This document shows, in pieces, positions 33,469 through 43,120 of a stretch of 64,000 nucleotides of DNA. The notes under the pieces are model-generated. The model saw nothing but the letters and a program-made list of their open reading frames with translations. It was not told where the DNA came from and did no database searches. The stretch is from GWF2-38-69 sp965228125 (GTDB lineage: Bacteria; Verrucomicrobiota; Lentisphaeria; Victivallales; GWF2-38-69): the NCBI GenBank assembly GCA_965228125.1, contig OZ245791.1, positions 62,001-126,000 on the forward strand. The letters are read 5' to 3'. Each line of letters starts with the position of its first letter. Positions within the stretch are counted from its first letter, which is position 1. Made by a program: the position numbers and the translations under genes.

Positions 33469-34521
33469 TTATATTTTAAAAAAAGCATTCATTACGAACT
33501 CATGCACGGCCAAAGTGTCATCAACGTTGAATTTAAGAGCCCATGAAAATTTCTCGGCATACTCCAAATATACTAAAGTTTTCTTATAGTCAAGATTGGT
33601 GTCAGTAATGATTGTTTCATCAATAATTTCGGGGTTAGACAATGAATCGTGCCTTATGCCGAAACTTAGCTGATACAACAGTGAAAACCACGTAACTACG
33701 GCATTAATAATTTTTTCTCTTCTCAACATATATTCAGAAGAAATAGCCGCTTCCTTTGCAGGTGTAATATATTTTTTTATATTGGAAGCTGATTCTCCGC
33801 TTCTTTGGGCTTTTTCATTCCATTCTGCGGTAATTTCCTTTTCCGAGTCGTTCTTGATATCTGAAAGGATTTTGCATAAAAGTTCAATTTCATTAACGGC
33901 ATTTGGAATTGCCTTTTCTACGGTAACTATTCTTTTCAGCGAACCAAACAGGTCATCAGCATATCTGAAGTCATAATTAATTCTATTAGTAAGGAGGGAG
34001 ATTTTCTGGCATCTTGAAATGACTGTAGGCAGCAAAACTTTCGGATTGTCCGTACATAAAATAAAGTATGAATTAGCAGGCGGTTCTTCCAGAGTCTTAA
34101 GAAAAGCATTCTGGGCTTGCGGCATAATCCTGTCTGCCTCATATATAATTCCGATTTTCCTTGAAGAAATGCCTGAAAGCGAAGAATAATAGAAATTGGA
34201 TTGAAACCACCGCATCGTATTTTGCTCACTATCATCTTCTCCAATTAATATCCGCCTTGATTTTGAAAGTGGTTCCAGCTTATAAAAATCCGGATAAATC
34301 CCTCTTTCCAAAGCCGTGCAATTTTTGCAAACATTACATGGAGAAGCCAATCCATCCTTTTCACAAGCAATCATCTTACTGATAACAGAAGCTAACGACT
34401 TCCCCAATAACGTGTCGTCGCTGTAAATAATATAGGAATGCGCAAGTTTGTCATTTTGCTTAGCACTTCTGACAGATTTTAATATATGCGGAAATTTCTC
34501 TTCAAAATAGCTTAAATTCAT
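33469..34521 (-). CDS. holB: DNA polymerase III delta' subunit
   Basis: This 350-residue clamp-loader subunit aligns with HolB. The zinc-binding cluster CxxC...CxxC is visible as CNVCKNC with an earlier Cys near residue 52, and the SRC motif (VISRCQKI) of delta' is present. It lacks a functional ATP loop, as expected. It overlaps the tmk stop by 20 bases, a pairing seen in many bacteria. Confidence 0.93.
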   Translation of the reverse strand: MNLSYFEEKFPHILKSVRSAKQNDKLAHSYIIYSDDTLLGKSLASVISKMIACEKDGLASPCNVCKNCTALERGIYPDFYKLEPLSKSRRILIGEDDSEQNTMRWFQSNFYYSSLSGISSRKIGIIYEADRIMPQAQNAFLKTLEEPPANSYFILCTDNPKVLLPTVISRCQKISLLTNRINYDFRYADDLFGSLKRIVTVEKAIPNAVNEIELLCKILSDIKNDSEKEITAEWNEKAQRSGESASNIKKYITPAKEAAISSEYMLRREKIINAVVTWFSLLYQLSFGIRHDSLSNPEIIDETIITDTNLDYKKTLVYLEYAEKFSWALKFNVDDTLAVHEFVMNAFFKI

Positions 34522-35146
34522 CTTCTAAAATTTTTATGATACAGTTGTGAATAGTTATTATTTCCTCTGACGCATTAATTACTCTGAATCTCTCAGGATT
34601 GTCGGCAGCCAGTTTAAGAAAAGATTCTCTGATTTTTATGTGAAATTCCAAATCCTGCTCCTCAAATCTATCTTTCTGAATTGAACAGTTTTCTCTAATA
34701 TGAGCTCTGGATAAACCAATTTCAGGATCTATATCAAGAAGAAGGGTTAGATCAGGTTTCAAATCACAGGTGGAAAATTTATTTAATGCCTCAATCTCAT
34801 ATCTTCCCAAGCCTCTGGCTATTCCCTGATAGACAGTGGAAGAATCAGCAAATCTGTCACAAATTACTACATAGCCTTTCTCTAAGGCAGGCCTTATTTT
34901 CTCAAACACATGCTGAGCTCTGGCCGCCTGAAAAAGGAGAGCTTCAGTTTTAATTGACAGTACATCATTCAATGAAGTGTCCTTAAGGATACCTCTTATT
35001 GTTTCGGCAAAATCAGTTCCTCCTGGCTCTCTGGTCAGAACACATTGGATGCCTTTTGATTCCAAAAGTTCGGAAAGCATTTTAACCTGAGTGGATTTTC
35101 CCGATCCTTCAGCTCCTTCAAATGTTAAAAAAAAACCTTTGCGCAT
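34502..35146 (-). CDS. tmk: Thymidylate kinase
   Basis: This 214-residue kinase phosphorylates dTMP to dTDP. It has the P-loop FEGAEGSGKST (about residues 8-18), TREPGGT (DRX-type region) and the DRFADSS substrate motif. Length is typical. It is followed by holB in an overlapping pair. Confidence 0.95.
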   Translation of the reverse strand: MRKGFFLTFEGAEGSGKSTQVKMLSELLESKGIQCVLTREPGGTDFAETIRGILKDTSLNDVLSIKTEALLFQAARAQHVFEKIRPALEKGYVVICDRFADSSTVYQGIARGLGRYEIEALNKFSTCDLKPDLTLLLDIDPEIGLSRAHIRENCSIQKDRFEEQDLEFHIKIRESFLKLAADNPERFRVINASEEIITIHNCIIKILEDEFKLF

Positions 35147-35219
35147 AAATTAAAGTCCAGTTTACTTATCAGTAATGGTATTAGAAAAATAGCATATATT
35201 GGAAGAAATATCCCTATCC

Positions 35220-36659
35220 TCAGAAAGCAAAGTCTTTAATATCATCTTTTGTGTTGTTCTTTGTAGATTTAAGTGGGTCTATTTTTGTATGATAAGCCCT
35301 TGAACTTACAGTAATAGCTTTTTTAGGAACTACGGGACAGGCGTTTTCACAGGCCCCGCATCCAATACAGATATCCTTTTCAACCTTAGGCGCCGGCAAT
35401 CCATTTTTATATTTAATCATCCGCGTAGCGCCCGTAGGACACATTTCATCACAGGCAGCGCATGCAGTCCCCTTTGCATAAGGGATACATATATTTTCAT
35501 CGATTGAGGCCAAGCCGATGCTTATGTTTTGCTTTTCATTCAGAGAAACGGGCTTTATAGCTTTGGTGGGGCAAATCTTACTGCATTTATTACAGTTATA
35601 GTCGCAATAAGATACATTATAATCCAGCCTGGGCTGCATAATTCCGGCTATTCCATATTCCAGTAGAGAAGGCTTCAGAACTTTAGTAGGACACTGAGAT
35701 ACGCATAAATGGCATGCTGTACAGTTTTCAGTGAAATGTTTTATACTGTCGCTTCCGGGAGGAACAATTGGTTTGGCAGTGGATTTTGCATGTAAAAGTT
35801 TTGAGAATGGATATGTCAATATTCCTAATACAATAAAACTTATGACGCTTCTTCGAGTTGTATGAGTTCCACTCAAACGATCTTCAGAAAGTGCAGATTT
35901 TTTAAATATACTGTAACTTATGGCCTTAAAAGCACATTTGTCTATGCAGTTAAAACACGTTACACATCTGGACGTATCAATTTTTTTATCTTTGGTATTG
36001 ATGCACCCAGCTTTGCATGACTGTACGCATTTACCGCAAGATACACACTTATCTTTATTCATCCTAATAGCAAAGAGCGGAAACCAAGAGAACAATGAGA
36101 GGATGGCGCCCGTAGGACAGAAGGAGTTGCAATAGTATCTGCCTCTGAAGAAAGAAAGAATTATTATTGTGCATAGGATTGTTAAAGCGATCATCCCTGC
36201 ATAAAAAGCCCCTACTTGAAACTCATCTCTAAACAAACTGTCCGCATAGGACATCGAGCGTGAAACAATGCTATAAGGTTCAGTCAATCCAATCAACGCA
36301 GATATTCCCAAAAATAAAAGAAGTATCGCAACCAACGGGATTGTGTAGCGAACCAACAAGGAAGGAGCGTAAAACTTTTTTTTCCTCTTGGCAAACATTC
36401 CAAAAAGATCCTGAACTGTTCCTAATGGACAAATTAAAGAACAGTATATCCTTCCAAATAAAATAGTTATAAGTAAAATAATAATCAGAGTTATGGCAAG
36501 AAAGCCCGATTTTAAAGTAGAGATTATTGCAGGAAAAAGCTGCCACGATGCAATATGTGAACTAAGATGTTCAAACAGCTTAAAGTGGATAAAAAAACCT
36601 GACAGAAAAGCAAGTAGAATCAAACCCGAAACACATATTCTGAATATTCTATATAACAT
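35220..36659 (-). CDS. NapH/MauN-like polyferredoxin membrane protein
   Basis: This 479-residue protein begins with about four to five membrane helices containing CPLGTVQDLFG and CPTGAILSLF pairs typical of NapH/YccM. It then carries several 4Fe-4S modules: CVSCGKCVQSC, CVTCFNCIDKC, CTACHLCVSQC, CDYNCNKCSKIC, CAACDEMC and CIGCGACENAC. It should pass electrons between quinols and a partner on either side of the membrane. It lies 30 bases after the Tat-exported DUF362 gene, suggesting the two function as a unit. Confidence 0.88.
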   Translation of the reverse strand: MLYRIFRICVSGLILLAFLSGFFIHFKLFEHLSSHIASWQLFPAIISTLKSGFLAITLIIILLITILFGRIYCSLICPLGTVQDLFGMFAKRKKKFYAPSLLVRYTIPLVAILLLFLGISALIGLTEPYSIVSRSMSYADSLFRDEFQVGAFYAGMIALTILCTIIILSFFRGRYYCNSFCPTGAILSLFSWFPLFAIRMNKDKCVSCGKCVQSCKAGCINTKDKKIDTSRCVTCFNCIDKCAFKAISYSIFKKSALSEDRLSGTHTTRRSVISFIVLGILTYPFSKLLHAKSTAKPIVPPGSDSIKHFTENCTACHLCVSQCPTKVLKPSLLEYGIAGIMQPRLDYNVSYCDYNCNKCSKICPTKAIKPVSLNEKQNISIGLASIDENICIPYAKGTACAACDEMCPTGATRMIKYKNGLPAPKVEKDICIGCGACENACPVVPKKAITVSSRAYHTKIDPLKSTKNNTKDDIKDFAF

Positions 36660-36690
36660 TGGATTGTTTAGGCAATTATATATAGCAGAG

Positions 36691-37605
36691 CTATACTGTT
36701 ATCTTCTTAATGTTCATTTTACTTACATCCATTTTGCCGAGATGATTATCGTAAGCCATTTTTATATAAGGGACTTCCCCTGTTACTATCCCCCATTGTC
36801 TTGCCTGTTTCAGAGAAACAGCATCTACAGCTACTATGTCTGTAGAAATAAACTGCATTTTAGGGTTTATTACTCTTGAATTCGACCTTCCTCTCGGCCC
36901 GCCTTCGGTCAAGACATAGTAAGCATCGACAACATTGAGAGTAGGCCTTCTGAAAAGAGGAATATCAGCTATGCATTGATCTAGCCCGTTTGTATGAAAC
37001 TCTTTCATGTCCCATGTCGTTCCTATGAGGTTCTTCAAAGCACAGGACAATTTGGCTCCGCCGTGATGCTTCAATATAGGCATGTTGATGAAAACGTCAG
37101 AATTAATAACGAGTTCATTAATTTGAGTTGAAGACAGGCTTTTACCGCCGGGGATCCTGACTTCTTTATAATACTGGCTACCGTCTATGGAACGAACTTC
37201 CGCTCCAGCCTCTTTTGCTATTTTTGCAATTCCGTTCAATTCATTATCGTTAACAATCAGCAGATGATCTATCACATAAACTTTTTTGGCACCCGCCTTA
37301 TAACATTGCTCTATCACGCGTTTGACAAGTATAGGGTTTGTTGTTGCAGCTTTCTCTGGAATGCTTGCAAAGCTCATATTAGGTTTCAACACAACTGTCT
37401 GATCTTTCTTTACAAAATTCTTAATACCACCGAGAGCCTCTATTCCAGCATCAAACATCGCATCGGGTGCTCCGCTTCTAACAGCGACTACATCAATGGC
37501 TTCACTACCACCATCATCAGCCAAAGCGGAATTACCCAAAAAACGAGTTACACCAGCAGCCACTGTTGCCATAGCGCATTTTTTCAAAAACTCTCTTCTG
37601 TCCAT
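36691..37605 (-). CDS. DUF362 protein with a Tat signal
   Basis: This 304-residue DUF362 protein starts MDRREFLKKCAMATVAAGV, a twin-arginine signal with a hydrophobic core ending near ALADD. The rest matches DUF362 (VLKPNMSFA, MPILKHHGGAKLSCALKNLIG). The function of DUF362 is not defined; many members carry iron-sulfur ferredoxin domains, but no such cysteine pattern is seen here. It lies six bases after tatA and is presumably a substrate of the encoded Tat system. The adjacent polyferredoxin is the likely electron partner. Confidence 0.88.
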   Translation of the reverse strand: MDRREFLKKCAMATVAAGVTRFLGNSALADDGGSEAIDVVAVRSGAPDAMFDAGIEALGGIKNFVKKDQTVVLKPNMSFASIPEKAATTNPILVKRVIEQCYKAGAKKVYVIDHLLIVNDNELNGIAKIAKEAGAEVRSIDGSQYYKEVRIPGGKSLSSTQINELVINSDVFINMPILKHHGGAKLSCALKNLIGTTWDMKEFHTNGLDQCIADIPLFRRPTLNVVDAYYVLTEGGPRGRSNSRVINPKMQFISTDIVAVDAVSLKQARQWGIVTGEVPYIKMAYDNHLGKMDVSKMNIKKITV

Positions 37606-37611
37606 AATCGA

Positions 37612-37809
37612 TCAATCCTGTTCCTTATCTTCTTTTACTTTTGGATCCGTTTTTTCAATCTTCACTATATCATCAGTAATTTCATCCTTTGCCTTTTTAA
37701 ATTCACGCAGCCCTTTGCCCAAACCGCGTGCTATTTCAGGTATTTTCTTTCCGCCGAATATTAAAAGAATAACTAAAAAGATCAGAACTATTTCCCATGC
37801 GCCTATCAT
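37612..37809 (-). CDS. tatA: Sec-independent translocase component TatA
   Basis: This 65-residue protein has the single N-terminal helix (WEIVLIFLVILLIF), the GGKKIPEIARGLGKG hinge and amphipathic helix, and a charged tail, the standard TatA layout. It lies between tatC and the Tat-dependent DUF362 gene. Confidence 0.96.
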   Translation of the reverse strand: MIGAWEIVLIFLVILLIFGGKKIPEIARGLGKGLREFKKAKDEITDDIVKIEKTDPKVKEDKEQD

Positions 37810-37872
37810 TTTCCATTCTCTCCTTTTTTATTTTTCATAGAATATATCTTTAAAACCACTTTCCAAAAGGGT

Positions 37873-38622
37873 TCATTCATAAACTCTATTCGATTTTTTA
37901 TCCAAAATCGATATAACAAAAATACTTATCTCATAAAGAATTAACAATGGAATAGCCACAAGAAGCATTGAAAAAGGATCCGTTGACGGTGTAACAACTG
38001 CAGCAAAGATGAACGCTCCTACATAAAAATAGGCTCTGAGTTTTTTCAACGTTATTATCTTAATGATTCCCAAACTACATAATACGAACATCAGAAGAGG
38101 CAGTTCAAAAATTATACCTGCTCCAAGCAGCCAATAAAATACGAAACTTATAAATTCCCCTACTGACCAAAGGTTTTCTGCTGAAGATATTCCGAATTTA
38201 AGGAGAGCAAGAAGCATAGGTATTATTACCATGTATCCGCAAATGATCCCTGTAATAAAAAATAAAGTTCCGATAATCCCCGCCCAGAAAAACACTTTCT
38301 TTTCATTATTCTTCAAAGCAGGTTTTAGATATTGCCACACAAAGAAAAATACAGGCAGGTAGGCTATTACAATCCCGCCCATTAATGCAGCTTTAAGTTT
38401 TATTATCACTCCGTCAAAGGGATTTGTCAGGATTTGCTGCACTATGAACTCAGGATACCTTTCCTTAATAATCTCTATTGGGAGAAGAAATAACCGAAGT
38501 ATCATATCTGATAAAAAAAGCCCAAGAATGGTCGTCACAACAAGCGTTCCAAGAATCTTGAAAATCGTCCAGCGAAGTTCTTCTATATGCTCCCAGAAAG
38601 CCATATGTTTCGGATTATTCAT
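37873..38622 (-). CDS. tatC: Sec-independent translocase component TatC
   Basis: This 249-residue inner-membrane protein has six predicted helices and begins MAFWEHIEELRWT, containing the conserved E..EL.R of TatC. It recognises twin-arginine signals. It is first in a run of tatC, tatA, DUF362 and polyferredoxin genes. Confidence 0.96.
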   Translation of the reverse strand: MNNPKHMAFWEHIEELRWTIFKILGTLVVTTILGLFLSDMILRLFLLPIEIIKERYPEFIVQQILTNPFDGVIIKLKAALMGGIVIAYLPVFFFVWQYLKPALKNNEKKVFFWAGIIGTLFFITGIICGYMVIIPMLLALLKFGISSAENLWSVGEFISFVFYWLLGAGIIFELPLLMFVLCSLGIIKIITLKKLRAYFYVGAFIFAAVVTPSTDPFSMLLVAIPLLILYEISIFVISILDKKSNRVYE

Positions 38623-38792
38623 CGTGATTTCCCATTTTTCCTAATCTTTTTACCAACATAAATAATACCCTTAAAGTGCGGAATTAACAGATCTTTTCAG
38701 CATTGAAAACGATTGAACAATTTGCAAGCAGTCAAGTATTGTTTAATCTTATACTTAAGTCATCAACTAATTATCAATAATAAAAACAAAAA

Positions 38793-40238
38793 ATGTTAAA
38801 TTTAAAACATCATCCGAGTGCATTAAAACGGTTATTTTTTACAGAAATGTGGGAGCGGTTCAGCTTCTACGGATTGAATGCCATTGTAGTCCTTTACATC
38901 ACTAAAGTGGTTGGGGTCCCTGAAAACACAGCTCTTGTGATTACCGGAAGCTACATTACTTACGTTTATCTTTCAACAACTATTGCAGGGTATCTTGCCG
39001 ACAGGCTTTTCGGATATTATAGAGTCGTATTTATCGGAGGCATATTCATCTTCTTCGGACATATTTCTCTGGCAATATCAGAAATAAGCTTCTCTCTCTT
39101 TTATTTCGGGCTCGGGTTGATAGCCACAGGCACAGGTTTGCTTAAGCCAAACATAAGCGTTATGGTTGGCAAACTATACGGCGATGACGAAGAGAAAAGA
39201 TCAGAAGGTTTTAATATTTACTATCTCGGAATAAATATTGGTGCATTTATAGCCCCGTTTATAGTAGGGTTCACAGCGCAGAAAATAAACTGGCATCTGG
39301 GTTTTGGCCTCGCCGCAATTGGTATGTTCATGGGGCTTGTGATTTTTAAATTGGGGTACAAGACTTACCCTGATAACTGCAAAGAATTTAAATCTGAGAA
39401 ACTGAATAAGTCTTACGGGGGAATTAGGCTGCTTTATTGGATATATGCTCTATTGTTACTTATTTCGGTATTTTTTGCGCTGGTTTTGTCAAATCCGATA
39501 GAGTCGGGGCTGGTTATGACTCTTTGCTTGTTGGCTCTCGTTGTCTATATTTTTACCATATGGAAAAACCTTGACAGGGCAGACCGCAAAAATGTAGGTT
39601 TTATCCTCCTGCTTTCTTTATTCTCTCTAACATATTGGACACTTAGCAATCAGGTCATATCATCCATCCCATTGCTTATAGACAGAGTGGTGGACAGCCG
39701 TATATTCGGTTTTAATTTCCCCGCCTCTTCAATTGGAGGTTTTTATTCCCTTCTTCTAATACTCTGCGCTCCGGTGATAAGTTGGATATGGATTTGGTTG
39801 GCAAAGATAGGGCACAATCCCAACTATGCTGAGAAATTTATCTACGGGTTATTTTCGGCAGCACTTGCCTTCATTGTACTGCTTGCAGGAATCCACTTTA
39901 ATGTTTCTGTAGGCAAAATATCAATCATATGGATATTATTCTGTTACGCTTTTCTTGTCTTCGGTGAATTATTTATCTCTCCTAACGGACTGGCTCTGGT
40001 AACAAGTTATGCGCCAAAACACCTCACAGGAATAATGATGGGACTTTGGTGGATGATCAATGCCTTTGCCGGATATACCGCGGCTCTTGTCGGCAAAACA
40101 ATCGGGTTTCAGGGAACAGAGAGCTTATCTGTAACAGCACAATTAAAAATATTTGAAACTGGCTTTTTCCGTGTTTGCATAGGCGTTGTAATAGCGTGTA
40201 TTATACTTCTGGGTCTAAAGAAATATTTTAAGCGTTAA
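38793..40238 (+). CDS. Proton-dependent oligopeptide transporter (POT/PTR2)
   Basis: This 481-residue transporter has the 14-helix-type POT pattern and the N-terminal signature LFFTEMWERFSFYGLNAIVV (the ExxERFxYY-type region), and later NPNYAEKF. It should import di- or tripeptides with protons. It precedes an Ntn-type amidase by 12 bases, suggesting joint use of peptides or glycopeptides. Confidence 0.94.
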   Translation: MLNLKHHPSALKRLFFTEMWERFSFYGLNAIVVLYITKVVGVPENTALVITGSYITYVYLSTTIAGYLADRLFGYYRVVFIGGIFIFFGHISLAISEISFSLFYFGLGLIATGTGLLKPNISVMVGKLYGDDEEKRSEGFNIYYLGINIGAFIAPFIVGFTAQKINWHLGFGLAAIGMFMGLVIFKLGYKTYPDNCKEFKSEKLNKSYGGIRLLYWIYALLLLISVFFALVLSNPIESGLVMTLCLLALVVYIFTIWKNLDRADRKNVGFILLLSLFSLTYWTLSNQVISSIPLLIDRVVDSRIFGFNFPASSIGGFYSLLLILCAPVISWIWIWLAKIGHNPNYAEKFIYGLFSAALAFIVLLAGIHFNVSVGKISIIWILFCYAFLVFGELFISPNGLALVTSYAPKHLTGIMMGLWWMINAFAGYTAALVGKTIGFQGTESLSVTAQLKIFETGFFRVCIGVVIACIILLGLKKYFKR

Positions 40239-40250
40239 GGTGAATATATT

Positions 40251-41177
40251 ATGCTCTTGGTTGCCAATTATGAAGGTAGGTGCGGTGTACCCAAAGCCGC
40301 GGAACTCCTAAAAGCCAATACCAATGGGCTTAGAGCTATTATTGAGGGTATTAAGTTAGTAGAAGCAGAACTTAATATTCACACGGTCGGGCAATCAGCT
40401 TGGCCAAATATATTGGGCGAACTTCAGCTTGATGCTTCTGTAATGGACGGAAATACCAGAAGAACGGGCGCTGTCGGTGCCATGAGAGGATTCAAACATC
40501 CAGTCGAAATAGCATATGAAGTTATGCTTCGCCTGGATCATGAAATTCTCACGGGCGAAGGCGCTGAGAGATTTGCCAGAGAAATCGGAGCAGTTCCAAA
40601 CAAAAATGAGACCGGTACCTCATTACAGGCATGGAAAAACCATTTAGACAACATTTTAACTAATGAACAGAAAAAACTATTCCCGAATATAAATCTGCTT
40701 GACCTAAAGTCAGCAGCCAGAGATCCTGAAAAAATATTTGATACCACCGTTTATATAAGTATGGACCACGACAAAAGAATCTCATCTGCGACAAGCACTT
40801 CGGGCTGGGCCTGGAAATACCCTGGCAGGCTTGGAGACAGCCCGATTATAGGAGCGGGAAGTTATGCAGACAGTCGTTACGGTGCCTGTGCCTGCACTCA
40901 TACGGGTGAAATGACAATAAGAGCCGGCACGGCTAGGAGTGTAGTCCTGCTTCTCAAAATGGGATACTCTGTTAAAGACGCCGTTTACGAAGCAGCAAAA
41001 GATCTGGCAGACCTGAAAACCGGATACATTGACGAAGTAACAATTCACGCGATGAATTCCAAAGGAGAATACTTTGTCTTGGGATTAAACTCATCCGAGC
41101 CCATCAGGTACTTGGTATGGAATGATTCAATGCATTACCCTGAAGTAAGAGACGCTGAAATTTTTAGAACCACATAA
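40251..41177 (+). CDS. Ntn hydrolase: asparaginase/isoaspartyl peptidase type
   Basis: This 308-residue protein belongs to the glycosylasparaginase/isoaspartyl peptidase family. The autocatalytic threonine is expected in FDTTVYIS (about residues 164-171), followed by ATSTSGWAWKYPGRLGDSPIIGAGSYAD, the typical substrate loop. These enzymes self-cleave and hydrolyse N4-(beta-N-acetylglucosaminyl)-asparagine or isoaspartyl peptides. No signal peptide is seen, so it is probably cytoplasmic, downstream of peptide import. Confidence 0.9.
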   Translation: MLLVANYEGRCGVPKAAELLKANTNGLRAIIEGIKLVEAELNIHTVGQSAWPNILGELQLDASVMDGNTRRTGAVGAMRGFKHPVEIAYEVMLRLDHEILTGEGAERFAREIGAVPNKNETGTSLQAWKNHLDNILTNEQKKLFPNINLLDLKSAARDPEKIFDTTVYISMDHDKRISSATSTSGWAWKYPGRLGDSPIIGAGSYADSRYGACACTHTGEMTIRAGTARSVVLLLKMGYSVKDAVYEAAKDLADLKTGYIDEVTIHAMNSKGEYFVLGLNSSEPIRYLVWNDSMHYPEVRDAEIFRTT

Positions 41178-41194
41178 AGGATATTAAATAAAAA

Positions 41195-43120
41195 ATGATA
41201 CAGGTGATAATTTTTCTAATCTGCGGGGCTTTGGTTTTCCCTTTTTTCTTCGTTTATCCTTTTACATATTATAAAACCGTACAGTATCTCTTTACTCTTC
41301 CATCGCTTTCCGCTTTGAGCCTGGCTTTTGCATTCCTAAGCTCATCCAGAATAAGACAGGCAGTAAAAGAAGGTAAATTATACATTATTTTAAGTTTGCT
41401 TTTCCTGATTTTTCCTTTAATCCATGTCTTCTTGTTCCGAACCATAACTCTTTCTGAGTTTTTCTACTCGATAATATGGATTACCATCCCATTTTTTGCC
41501 TTTCTTTACAACGAAGAACTGAAAAAAGCGCTCCCCTTGTATTTTTTTGTTTTTCTCCTTTTTGACATACTTAATTCCGCCCTGCAACAAACTGAGATAG
41601 TCGGAATAGCAGGCAATAGAAACTGGCATGCAGCAAGTCTGGCAATATTCATCCCTTTCTCTTTATATTTTGCTAAAGGCATCTATTCTAAACTTTCTAA
41701 TAAAATTGGTAAGACGGCTTCAAAAACTATTATTTTTGTAGTTTTTTCAGTAACCACTGCCATTTCAATCTATCTCATAATCATCTGTCGCACCAGAATG
41801 ATTCTGGTGCTTTTCCCATTGCTGCTCTTGGTTGCTATTTTCCTAGAAATCAGAGAGAAACACAAAAAACTGGTAATAATTTTACTAATAATGGTGCTAG
41901 TGGCTTTGGGTGGACTTTTTACCGTATCACGCTATTACAAAAATGCAGCAGCTAAACCAACGGGCATTGCCACCATCCAAAAAGACGAAAAAATACTTCA
42001 GACCAAACTGGCAAGCACACTTGACAGAGATGTAAGAGGCCCGCTGTGGCAAGGCTGCATTGAACTGATATCAAAACACCCTTACATAGGTGTCAGCGCT
42101 CCAAGGTTTGAAAGCGAGTATCAGCTCTACAGGCCTATTGAATACTTCACAAAACCGGATAACGCTGTACGCTCAAACCATCCGCATAATTCAATATTGT
42201 ACATGTCAGCATCATATGGTATTCCGGGGATGCTTGTATGGTTGATTATCTGGATATTGCCGATGATAATATGCCTGATACGCTATTACAAACTTTCGAC
42301 TATCTCCAAAATAGTCTTGTTCTCATATATTCTACTTTTTATACACGGCTTAATGGATCTGATCTTCTTCGAATGGCCTACTGTTTTTTTCTCCGCTTTG
42401 CTGATAGGTATTCTATGGGGAGATCTTCTTAAGGGACAGACACCTCCTCCAAAAGAAGCTTCCTCCGGAAAAAAGAACAATAAAAAAGTTCAATCACCCG
42501 CAATAAAACCATTTCCCAAATATATAGATTATTTGTGTAAGGTTTCAGCTTTTGTACTCTTGATGCTGACACTGCGAATAGTCTATCTCGACACGATGAG
42601 TTCCTACTACAACAGGTTAGGAGAATACAGCGAAGTTGACGGCTACAAAAAGCAAGCCGTATCGTATTACGAAAAAGGCGCTGCTTACAAAAAAGACCCT
42701 CAATACGTTTACAGGGGAGCAACCACCTGCATCCAGGATTTAAATGACCCCAAAAAAGCTCTATATTTTCTGGATATGTTTAAAGACATGTCAACTTCTA
42801 ACTACGCTCATAGTAATGGGTTTATAGCGCTTGCCCTGGTTAAGGAAGGCAGACTCAAAGAAGCCCTGCCCTATCTCTTGAAAGAAGTCGTAATCTTCCC
42901 CTTGCAGGTAGGTTCGTGGTATAGGCTGGCTTATGTTCAGGGGACGCTCGGGTTAAAGCAGGACGCAGAGATTTCATTTAATAATATGATGGAAACTCTT
43001 AAATATAAAAATCTTCCTCCTAATAAGCGAACCATCTATTTCCTTCTGGACAATCCCGTCTATGATGCCCATCCGGATCGCATTCCGCCAGATGATATTA
43101 AAAAACTAAATGCGCCATGA
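41195..43120 (+). CDS. O-antigen ligase/Wzy-like membrane protein with TPR-like tail
   Basis: This 641-residue protein has about ten to twelve helices, the Wzy_C-type periplasmic loop (SNHPHNSILYM, with a conserved HN-like position), and a soluble C-terminal tail with TPR-like helical repeats (about residues 480-630). It is likely an O-antigen ligase or polymerase acting on lipid-linked sugars. It overlaps the next glycosyltransferase by 4 bases (ATGA). Confidence 0.8.
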   Translation: MIQVIIFLICGALVFPFFFVYPFTYYKTVQYLFTLPSLSALSLAFAFLSSSRIRQAVKEGKLYIILSLLFLIFPLIHVFLFRTITLSEFFYSIIWITIPFFAFLYNEELKKALPLYFFVFLLFDILNSALQQTEIVGIAGNRNWHAASLAIFIPFSLYFAKGIYSKLSNKIGKTASKTIIFVVFSVTTAISIYLIIICRTRMILVLFPLLLLVAIFLEIREKHKKLVIILLIMVLVALGGLFTVSRYYKNAAAKPTGIATIQKDEKILQTKLASTLDRDVRGPLWQGCIELISKHPYIGVSAPRFESEYQLYRPIEYFTKPDNAVRSNHPHNSILYMSASYGIPGMLVWLIIWILPMIICLIRYYKLSTISKIVLFSYILLFIHGLMDLIFFEWPTVFFSALLIGILWGDLLKGQTPPPKEASSGKKNNKKVQSPAIKPFPKYIDYLCKVSAFVLLMLTLRIVYLDTMSSYYNRLGEYSEVDGYKKQAVSYYEKGAAYKKDPQYVYRGATTCIQDLNDPKKALYFLDMFKDMSTSNYAHSNGFIALALVKEGRLKEALPYLLKEVVIFPLQVGSWYRLAYVQGTLGLKQDAEISFNNMMETLKYKNLPPNKRTIYFLLDNPVYDAHPDRIPPDDIKKLNAP

